Part shown: positions 1 to 5,376 of the stretch, in pieces
Layout: each line of letters opens with the position of its first letter
Position numbering within the stretch: position 1 is the stretch's first letter
From: Ktedonobacterales bacterium
GTDB lineage: Bacteria > Chloroflexota > Ktedonobacteria > Ktedonobacterales > JACDGC01
Direction of reading: 5' to 3'
DNA length: 6,477 nucleotides
Assembly (NCBI GenBank): GCA_013815535.1
Contig: JACDGC010000231.1
Span: 1-6,477 of the forward strand
The notes under the pieces: model-generated
Told to the model about the DNA's origin: nothing
Database searches by the model: none
What the model saw: the letters and a program-made list of their open reading frames with translations, nothing else
Program-made: the position numbers and the translations under genes

Positions 1-1
1 C

Positions 2-190
2 GTCTGGGCGGGTGATGAAGACGCGTACCCCGAAGGCTTGCGCGTCCATGTGCGCCGTCTGCGGGTAAAGATCGAGGAAAACCCCGCGAAACCGAATTAT
101 ATCGTCACTGAGCGCGGCCTGGGCTATCGCTTCGCCGCCACCATCAAGGGGCAGGTGCTGGCCCATGCCCACGCCACCGTTGAAGCCTGA
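2..190 (+). CDS. OmpR/PhoB-family response regulator, C-terminal part (partial)
   Basis: This is the last 62 codons of a gene that starts before the window; the reading frame is open from base 2 to a TGA at 188-190. The visible part is the recognition helix and C-terminal hairpin of a winged-helix DNA-binding domain. It begins VWAGDEDAYPEGLRVHV, continues with the RRLRVKIE recognition-helix pattern, and then has the NYIVTERGLGYRF hairpin that is diagnostic of the OmpR/PhoB (Trans_reg_C) family. About 16 extra residues follow the usual GYRF end. By family knowledge, the missing N-terminal part should be a receiver domain phosphorylated by a sensor kinase, and the protein should bind promoter DNA as a dimer; neither can be seen here. 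Its end overlaps the start of the next gene, so the two are probably translated from one message. The family call is firm; the regulon is unknown. Confidence 0.93.
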   Translation, partial: VWAGDEDAYPEGLRVHVRRLRVKIEENPAKPNYIVTERGLGYRFAATIKGQVLAHAHATVEA

Positions 191-785
191 AGGCCCTGGC
201 GAGGCGGATATCTTCGAAGATACCCGCCACTTGTTCCATGCCCTGCGTGGACGCCTCTCGGTCATCCTCAGCGCAACCGATCTGTTGCGCACTGATCCCC
301 ACGGGTTGTCGCCCGCGCAAGCGGCCCAGGTAACCCGCCTCGAAGCGACAGCGACGGATCTGCAAGACTCCATCGCCAATCTGGGCAATCGGCTGCTCGA
401 TACTTTGGCTTTCACCCCCGCCTCGCGTTTGATCTGGCATGTGCGCTGTCTGTCGGGCACAGTGGTTGACCTCGACATTTTGCGCGCCCATATGGCGGAA
501 ATGGCAACAGCTTATCCCCTGAACACGTTCTCAGAGGTCATCATTGTGGGTGAGGCCGTTGCGCTGCCCCACCTGCGGGCCGCCTTCACGCGGTTGGGTC
601 TGCTCGTGCGGGTGGCGACGGCCCCCTCCGACGTTGGCTTTTTGCTGGATGAAGCTCCGTGTGGCCTCATCGCCATGCAACCCCCGATGGATAGCGAGGG
701 GCATTGGTGGCGGTTGCTGCGCACCCTGTTGCAGGGGTCGCGTCACCAGCCTTTGATGCTGCATCTGGCCGCCAAAGATCCCTGA
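165..785 (+). CDS. HisKA-like dimerisation protein with a degenerate receiver-like C-terminus, no ATPase domain
   Basis: A 206-residue soluble protein. Residues about 17-83 resemble the dimerisation/phosphoacceptor (HisKA) domain of histidine kinases: FHALRGRLSVILSATDLLR (24-42) lines up with the classical H-box HELRTPLTxIL, keeping His25, Leu27 and Arg28 but lacking the Pro. A second helix (about 50-82) would complete the hairpin. No N, G1 or G2 box of a HATPase domain follows, so it cannot be a complete kinase. Residues about 122-206 suggest a receiver-like alternating fold: EVIIVGEAV, a helix, LLVRVATAPS, a helix, CGLIAMQPPMDSEGHWW, a helix, PLMLHLAAKDP. The acidic pocket and phosphoacceptor Asp are absent (Met171 or Gln172 sits about where Asp is expected), and the protein stops where strand 4 would end. 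The ATG lies inside the response regulator gene and overlaps it by 26 bases, with a weak AGGTG at 153-157 seven bases upstream. A phosphotransfer, sequestering or dimerisation partner of that regulator is an inference. Coding status is firm; the fold assignment is moderate. Confidence 0.8.
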   Translation: MPTPPLKPEGPGEADIFEDTRHLFHALRGRLSVILSATDLLRTDPHGLSPAQAAQVTRLEATATDLQDSIANLGNRLLDTLAFTPASRLIWHVRCLSGTVVDLDILRAHMAEMATAYPLNTFSEVIIVGEAVALPHLRAAFTRLGLLVRVATAPSDVGFLLDEAPCGLIAMQPPMDSEGHWWRLLRTLLQGSRHQPLMLHLAAKDP

Positions 786-854
786 TGGCGTGCAAAACCC
801 CTTGCTCACTTTGGTGTGAAACATGCGTAAAAGCAGTCACCACAACCATACATG

Positions 855-863
855 GGGAGGGGA
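855..863 (+). promoter_or_regulatory. Ribosome binding site that decides the YihY-PAP2 start
   Basis: The purine-rich run GGGGAGGGGA ends about six bases before the ATG at 870. It lies inside what would be codons 2-4 if the in-frame ATG at 852 were used, and no comparable signal precedes 852. This favours 870 as the start. Confidence 0.6.
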
Positions 864-869
864 TTTGGC

Positions 870-2627
870 ATGGCAACTCGGCAAGAAAGGGTGGCGACGC
901 GCCCAGACATCGCCTGGCTGCGCGGCTATAGCAAGACCGTCCTCACCATCGCGCGCATCGACCTGATCGGCTTTTGGAAAAAGCTGCATCGTGACTGGGT
1001 GACGAAGTTCGCCAGCATGTTGGCCTACCAGTTCATCGTGTCGCTGTTTCCCTTGCTGATCTTCGTGCTGGGGGTCTTTGGGGTGGTGTCGCCGTTGCTC
1101 TCGCATGCGACCATTGCCGAGGTGCAGGCGCGCATTGCGGGCTTGCTGCCGATGGGGATCGGTCAGGCGGCAGTGGGCGCGGCCATTGCGCGGCTGCACC
1201 AATCCTCGGGGCTCTTGCTGCTCGTTGGGGCCGCGCTGGCGGTGGGTTCGGGGGCGCACCTCTTCTACTCCTTGCAAGACTGCGCCAATGTCATCTTTCG
1301 CTTGGAATCTCGCCCATATCTGATCAAGCAGGGGATATCCATTGCGGCAGTGCTGCTCTATGGCGCGCTGGTTCCCTTCGCGTTGCTGCTGGCCGTGGTG
1401 CCACGCCAATGGGTGCACCAGACCTTCCCCGACTGGGCCATCCATGTGGTCAGCTTTGGTGGCTCTTGGCTGGTGGCCACTTGCCTGCTGGCCCTGCTCT
1501 ATAAGATGACCACCGAAGGCCATGTGAGCTGGCGGGCCGTGTGGCCAGGGGCTGTCATCGCGGGGTTGCTGCTGATCCTCTATCAACAACTCTTCCCTTT
1601 GTATGTGCAGCATTGGTTGCTGCCCAACCATTACGGGGCACTGGTGGGCTTCATCCTACTGACGCTGGCGTTCTTCTATTATCTCGCTTTCATCTTGCTA
1701 CTGGGGATGGAGATCACGTCTTGGCGGGCGGGGCAGCGCGCGGCGGGGGCTTCGCTGGCCACCATCGTGCATGGCGTGCAGGTGAATCGCAGCGTGCGCG
1801 GCATCGCGGGGCTGACCGCTGGCAAAGATAGCGAGAACCTGGATCCTGAGGCCCCCCACACAAAGGCGGACGACGCGCCCCGTGCCGCCGCTGCATCGGT
1901 GCCCTGGCGCACCCGTTTGGCGGAGCGGTGGCAGGGACCGCACCGGGGGCGTTGGCTGGTGGGCCTCTGGCTGGGTGGCGTGGCCGTGCTGACGGTGTTG
2001 GCTCTCTTCGCGCACCGCTATCCCAGCTTTCCAGGAGATGTGGGCCTGACCCAATTCGTGCAGTTGCTGCGCAACACGCCCCTGGCACCCGTCATCAACA
2101 TCGCCAGCGATTTGAACTGGCCTTCCCCTGCCGGGGCGATCTCGATCAGCATGATCCTCGCACTGGTGCTGGCGGGGCAGGTGCGTGTGGCCTTGGGCCT
2201 TGCCATTGCCACCTATAGCGGCGACGTTGCTAACATCCTCATCAATGGGGCGGTGGGCCGCCCGCGCCCGCACAACATTCACATCGTTTCCCCCGTGCAT
2301 TTGGGGTTGCATAGCTTCCCATCGGGGCACGTCACGCACTCGGTCGCCTTCTTTGGCTTTCTGTTGCTGTTGCTGGGGCCTGTCTTGAAACGGGTGGCCC
2401 CACGCGAGCGGATCGCCATCCGTTTCTTGCAGGGCTGCTGCATCTTTATGCTCGTCTTCATCGGCGTGTCGCGCGTATTGAAGGGTGAGCATTGGCCCAG
2501 CGACGTCTTGGGGGGCTACCTCCTTGGCACCCTGTGCCTGGGCGTGGGCATCGCCGCCTACTATGGTCTGGCATCGCTGGCCCCTCGGTTGAAGCCAGAG
2601 TGGCTGCAACATCTGCTGGCGGCATGA
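870..2627 (+). CDS. YihY/BrkB-family membrane protein fused to a PAP2-type phosphatase
   Basis: A 585-residue polytopic inner-membrane protein from ATG 870 (591 from the less likely ATG 852). Residues about 25-290 form a YihY/BrkB domain (once misnamed RNase BN): a basic cytosolic N-terminus, then about six hydrophobic segments, the last being LTLAFFYYLAFILLLGMEI, which matches the family's closing helix. A hydrophilic linker (about 295-360) rich in Ala, Asp and Arg follows. Residues about 362-572 form a PAP2 (phosphatidic acid phosphatase type 2) domain with several membrane helices. Motif 2 is PSGH (484-487, bases 2319-2330). Motif 3 is SRVLKGEHWPSD (534-545), with catalytic His541 and Asp545. 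Motif 1 reads NGAVGRPRP (459-467), so the usual Lys of KxxxxxxRP is Asn459. PAP2 enzymes remove phosphate from lipid phosphates or diphosphates such as phosphatidate or undecaprenyl pyrophosphate; the substrate here is unknown. YihY has no settled biochemical role. It sits 84 bases after the HisKA-like gene and ends just before a terminator shared with the convergent xfp. Confidence 0.92.
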   Translation: MATRQERVATRPDIAWLRGYSKTVLTIARIDLIGFWKKLHRDWVTKFASMLAYQFIVSLFPLLIFVLGVFGVVSPLLSHATIAEVQARIAGLLPMGIGQAAVGAAIARLHQSSGLLLLVGAALAVGSGAHLFYSLQDCANVIFRLESRPYLIKQGISIAAVLLYGALVPFALLLAVVPRQWVHQTFPDWAIHVVSFGGSWLVATCLLALLYKMTTEGHVSWRAVWPGAVIAGLLLILYQQLFPLYVQHWLLPNHYGALVGFILLTLAFFYYLAFILLLGMEITSWRAGQRAAGASLATIVHGVQVNRSVRGIAGLTAGKDSENLDPEAPHTKADDAPRAAAASVPWRTRLAERWQGPHRGRWLVGLWLGGVAVLTVLALFAHRYPSFPGDVGLTQFVQLLRNTPLAPVINIASDLNWPSPAGAISISMILALVLAGQVRVALGLAIATYSGDVANILINGAVGRPRPHNIHIVSPVHLGLHSFPSGHVTHSVAFFGFLLLLLGPVLKRVAPRERIAIRFLQGCCIFMLVFIGVSRVLKGEHWPSDVLGGYLLGTLCLGVGIAAYYGLASLAPRLKPEWLQHLLAA

Positions 2628-2628
2628 G

Positions 2629-2687
2629 GAAAATGACGCAGCACGGCACCCGAACCAAGTCTCGGGCCGTCGCGCTGCGTCATTTTC
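2629..2687. terminator. Bidirectional Rho-independent terminator between convergent genes
   Basis: A perfect 14-base inverted repeat, GAAAATGACGCAGC (2629-2642) and GCTGCGTCATTTTC (2674-2687), encloses two further pairing blocks: ACGG (2643-2646) with CCGT (2667-2670), and CCCGA (2649-2653) with TCGGG (2662-2666). Small bulges lie between the blocks and the loop is eight bases. The AAAA on one arm and TTTT on the other give a short U-tract in either direction. It starts two bases after the YihY-PAP2 stop and ends 20 bases before the xfp stop on the other strand, so it can end both transcripts. Confidence 0.88.
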
Positions 2688-2707
2688 TCGCTGAACGCGA
2701 AGGTCTG

Positions 2708-5146
2708 CTAGGCCTCCCACATCCAATTAGTGATCGCGGGCGGGTCTTCGAGATGCTCGCGGGTGTAAGCGACGGCGGCGGCGGTGAGTTCCTGCAACTC
2801 TGCCAACAGGTCTGGGGCGCGCTCGGCAATGCGTGGTGCGCGCCGGATGGCTTCCCCCGCTAGATCATAGCGGCTCATGCCGTTCAGCACCACCATATCG
2901 AATGGCGTGGTGGTCGTCCCTTGTTCATTGAAGCCGCGCACGTGGAAGCGTTCGACATCTGGTCGTCCGTGGATGATTTCGTGGATGGCCCGCTGGTAGC
3001 CGTGGAAGGCAAAGATCACGGGTTGATGCGCCGTGAAGAGGTCCACGAAACGGGCATCCCCTAGCCCGTGGGGATGGCGGTCGGCAGGGAAGAGCGCCAT
3101 CAGATCGATCACGTTGACGAAGCGCACCCGCAGGTCGGGCACGTGCTCGCGCAGCCACTGCGTCGCCGCCAGCGCTTCGAGCGTGGGCACGTCGCCCGCG
3201 CACGCCATGACCACATCGGGGGCGTGCCCAGCGCTGGTGCTTGCCCATTCCCAGGTCGAAGCACCCTGGGCGGCGTGCACGATGGCTTCATCCATCGACA
3301 GATATTGCAGGTGGCTTTGTTTGTCAACGACGATCAGGTTCACATAATTGCGGCTGCGCAGGCAATGATCCGCCACGGAAAGCAAGCAGTTCGCATCGGG
3401 CGGCAAATAGATGCGCGCGACGTCGCCGCGCTTTGACAGCATCACATCGATGAGGCCAGGCCCCTGGTGGCTGAAGCCGTTGTGGTCGTTGCGCCAGCAG
3501 GTCGAGGTCAGCAAGACATTGAGGGAGGGAACGGGGGCTCGCCAGGGCAGCTTGCCAGCCTCTTCGAGCCATTTAGAATGCTGGATGGTCATCGACGCCG
3601 ACACCATGGCAAAGGCTTCATACGTCACATAGATGCCATGGCGTCCCGTCAAGGTATACCCTTCGAGCCAGCCCTCGCAGTTGTGCTCGCTCAGCACCTC
3701 CATCACCCGGCCATCGGGTGAGACGTGGTCATCGATGCTGATGGTGGTGCCGACGAAGCAGCGATTTTCAACGTCAAAGACGTCATCGAGCCGATTCGAG
3801 GCGGTTTCGTCGGGGCAGGTCAGGCGAAAGTTGGCTTGGGCGGCATTGCGGGTGAAGATGTCGCGTGCCAGTTTGCCCAATGGGCGCGTATTTTCGACGA
3901 AGGTGGTCGCGTGTTGCGTCACGGGGACGGCATATTCGCGGAAGTTGGGCAGGTCCAGATCCACCACTAATTTGCCGCCATTGGCATGGGGATTCGCCCC
4001 CATGCGCCGCTCACCTGTGGGGGCAAGCTCAGCCAGCTCGGGCACCAGCTTGCCCGCTTTGTCGAAGAGATGCTCGGGCTCATAGCTGCGCAGCCATGCC
4101 TCAAGCTGCGCCAAATGGGCTGGGTCGCTCTTGACGCCAGCGAGCGGCACCTGATGCGCGCGGAAGGTGCCCGCCACTGGCAGCCCATCCACCACCTGTG
4201 GCCCCGTCCAGCCTTTGGGGGTGCGCAGGACGATGGCTGGCCAAGGCCGCCGAGAGAGCGGATGCCCTTCGCGCGCCTCGCGTTGGAGCATGGCGATCTG
4301 GGCGTAGCAGTCATCCAAAATGGCGGCGAAGGCTTGATGTGCCTCCACTGGGTCGGCGGTTTCGAGCAGGTGGACGGTGTAGCCCTGACTCTCGATATAG
4401 GCCCGCACTTCGTCATTGCTGGCACGGCCCAGCACGGTTGGTCCGCTGATCTTGTAGCCATTCAGGTGCAAGATGGGCAGCACCGCCCCATCGCGGCGCG
4501 GATTCAGGAAGTTGACGCCTTTCCACGAGCCCGCCAGTGGCCCTGTTTCGGCCTCGCCATCCCCGATGACTGCCACGACCAACAGGTTGGGATTATCGAA
4601 AGCCGCGCCGAAAGCGTGCGTCAACACATAACCAAGCTCGCCTCCTTCATGGATGGAACCAGGGGTCGTCACGCTGACATGGCTGGGGATGCCGCCTGGG
4701 GTGGAAAACTGCCGAAAGAGCCGCTGCAAGCCCGCTTCATCCTGTGTGATCTGCGGATAGATCTCGCTGTAGGTGCCTTCCAGATAGGTGTTGGCGACCA
4801 GGGCGGGGCCACCATGCCCCGGCCCCGCCAGATAGATCACGTCGACATCGTGCTGCTGGATGAGACGGTTGACGTGGGCATAGATGAAATTGAGGCCAGG
4901 CGAGGTGCCCCAGTGCCCCAATAGACGCGGCTTGATGTGCTCGGGCTTCAACGGTTCGCGCAGCAAGGGATTCGCTTGCAGATAGATCTGGCCGATGGTC
5001 AGGTAATTCGCTGCTTGCCAATAGCGGTGGATGCGCGCGGCGAGGTCAGGCGCGAGGGGGCCGGGAATGCTACCCCCTTCATGCGGTGGTGGGAACGTGG
5101 GATCCGCCGGGATGGCGCTCGAAATGGCAGCTTCAAACCGAAACAT
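2708..5146 (-). CDS. xfp: Phosphoketolase (xylulose-5-phosphate / fructose-6-phosphate)
   Basis: A cytosolic thiamine-diphosphate enzyme that cleaves xylulose-5-phosphate (and in many members fructose-6-phosphate) with inorganic phosphate to acetyl phosphate plus glyceraldehyde-3-phosphate or erythrose-4-phosphate. The 812 residues are full family length. Both family signatures are intact: EGGELGY (167-173), and GAAFDNPNLLVVAVIGDGE (180-198), whose GDGE starts the diphosphate/metal-binding motif closed by LNGYKI (228-233). Other landmarks are GHWGTSPG (77-84, His78), AGPGHGGP (107-114), CPDETASNRL (444-453), SEHNCEGWLEGY (486-497) and HNGFSHQGPG (555-564) with its active-site His560. The three-domain order (N-terminal PP, central Pyr, C-terminal XFP_C ending NWMWEA) is complete. 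Sequence alone does not separate single from dual substrate use. GAGGAG (5160-5155, minus strand) sits eight bases before the ATG, fixing the start; the stop is TAG. It is divergent from acetate kinase, which uses its product, and convergent with the YihY-PAP2 gene. Confidence 0.98.
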   Translation of the reverse strand: MFRFEAAISSAIPADPTFPPPHEGGSIPGPLAPDLAARIHRYWQAANYLTIGQIYLQANPLLREPLKPEHIKPRLLGHWGTSPGLNFIYAHVNRLIQQHDVDVIYLAGPGHGGPALVANTYLEGTYSEIYPQITQDEAGLQRLFRQFSTPGGIPSHVSVTTPGSIHEGGELGYVLTHAFGAAFDNPNLLVVAVIGDGEAETGPLAGSWKGVNFLNPRRDGAVLPILHLNGYKISGPTVLGRASNDEVRAYIESQGYTVHLLETADPVEAHQAFAAILDDCYAQIAMLQREAREGHPLSRRPWPAIVLRTPKGWTGPQVVDGLPVAGTFRAHQVPLAGVKSDPAHLAQLEAWLRSYEPEHLFDKAGKLVPELAELAPTGERRMGANPHANGGKLVVDLDLPNFREYAVPVTQHATTFVENTRPLGKLARDIFTRNAAQANFRLTCPDETASNRLDDVFDVENRCFVGTTISIDDHVSPDGRVMEVLSEHNCEGWLEGYTLTGRHGIYVTYEAFAMVSASMTIQHSKWLEEAGKLPWRAPVPSLNVLLTSTCWRNDHNGFSHQGPGLIDVMLSKRGDVARIYLPPDANCLLSVADHCLRSRNYVNLIVVDKQSHLQYLSMDEAIVHAAQGASTWEWASTSAGHAPDVVMACAGDVPTLEALAATQWLREHVPDLRVRFVNVIDLMALFPADRHPHGLGDARFVDLFTAHQPVIFAFHGYQRAIHEIIHGRPDVERFHVRGFNEQGTTTTPFDMVVLNGMSRYDLAGEAIRRAPRIAERAPDLLAELQELTAAAVAYTREHLEDPPAITNWMWEA

Positions 5147-5154
5147 GCTGGAAT

Positions 5155-5160
5155 CTCCTC
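5155..5160 (-). promoter_or_regulatory. Ribosome binding site of xfp
   Basis: On the minus strand this reads GAGGAG, eight bases before the xfp ATG (5146-5144). It is a strong, well-placed Shine-Dalgarno sequence and supports that start. Confidence 0.8.
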
Positions 5161-5164
5161 AATG

Positions 5165-5177
5165 TGTGCGACGCACA
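5165..5177. repeat. Perfect 13-base palindrome upstream of xfp (possible operator)
   Basis: TGTGCG and CGCACA face each other around a single central A. The element lies 19 to 31 bases before the xfp start codon, just upstream of its ribosome binding site, where a bound protein or a small mRNA hairpin could reduce xfp expression. The core GTGCGA recurs at 5350-5355 and, inverted, at 5235-5240. The symmetry is seen directly; an operator role is inference. Confidence 0.35.
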
Positions 5178-5330
5178 GAAATCATCATGCACCCACGCCA
5201 TTCTTGGTTAAGGTTGTGCTTGTGGTCGCGGGTGTCGCACTGTTACTCTCACTGTATGAGCATAGTGCTGACTACAACAAGGCCAACAGGACTATTCTTC
5301 ACCATTCCGTGAGGACTTTGTGTGATCCTT

Positions 5331-5335
5331 GGAGG
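5331..5335 (+). promoter_or_regulatory. Strong Shine-Dalgarno sequence ahead of acetate kinase
   Basis: GGAGG lies exactly eight bases before a TTG at 5344 that is in frame with the acetate kinase ATG at 5377, with no stop between. It is the best ribosome-binding sequence on the plus strand of this intergenic region but is 41 bases from the ATG. Either translation starts at TTG 5344 (or GTG 5350), or this site serves something else and the weaker GAGGA (5362-5366), ten bases before the ATG, is used. Confidence 0.5.
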
Positions 5336-5376
5336 GATCGCAATTGAGTGTGCGAACGAAAGAGGAACTATCGCGT

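Larger units (their letters stand above)
5147..5376. promoter_or_regulatory. Divergent control region between xfp and acetate kinase
   Basis: These 230 bases are visibly AT-richer than the flanking genes and must hold the promoters of both. A possible xfp promoter on the minus strand is TTGGCC (5286-5281), a 16-base spacer, and TATGCT (5264-5259), each matching four of six consensus bases. For ack, only a weak TATTCT (5293-5298) stands out and no good -35 was found. Symmetrical elements that could bind regulators are TGTGCGACGCACA (5165-5177), a bulged inverted repeat at 5250-5267, and the 7-mer GTGCGAC (5166-5172) repeated in inverse at 5234-5240. An in-frame 61-codon ORF (5162-5347) crosses the region but has no ribosome binding site at its ATG; it is treated as unproven. 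The assignment of a control region is firm from layout; the individual boxes are guesses. Confidence 0.55.

Noticed and set aside
772..814. CCAAAG ... CTTTGG inverted repeat after the HisKA-like gene, considered as a terminator
   Set aside because: The stem is only six bases with a loop of about 31 bases and no T-run, so it is not a credible terminator. The YihY-PAP2 gene may be read through from upstream.
802..832. TTGCTC with GCGTAA/GTAAAA as a promoter for the YihY-PAP2 gene
   Set aside because: The -10 match is poor at acceptable spacing, so I could not support a promoter in the 84-base gap.
812..846. Imperfect dyad TTGGTGTGA ... TCACCACAA before the YihY-PAP2 gene
   Set aside because: Only seven of nine positions pair across a 17-base gap; this is easily met by chance.
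837..1631. A long minus-strand open frame (264 codons) opposite the YihY-PAP2 gene
   Set aside because: It is rich in Gln, His, Arg and Gly with no recognisable motif or ribosome site, as expected of the antisense of a GC-rich membrane-protein gene. The plus strand has clear family motifs over the same bases.
1698..2726. Minus-strand open frame of 342 codons across the PAP2 half and the terminator
   Set aside because: It runs through the terminator hairpin and opposite the PAP2 catalytic motifs; its composition is that of a shadow frame.
3986..4924. Plus-strand open frame of 312 codons within xfp
   Set aside because: It lies antisense to conserved phosphoketolase motifs, with no family resemblance of its own and no ribosome site.
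5187..5312. 41-codon plus-strand frame in the xfp-ack gap
   Set aside because: There is no ribosome binding site, no conserved pattern, and it ends well before ack; nothing supports translation.
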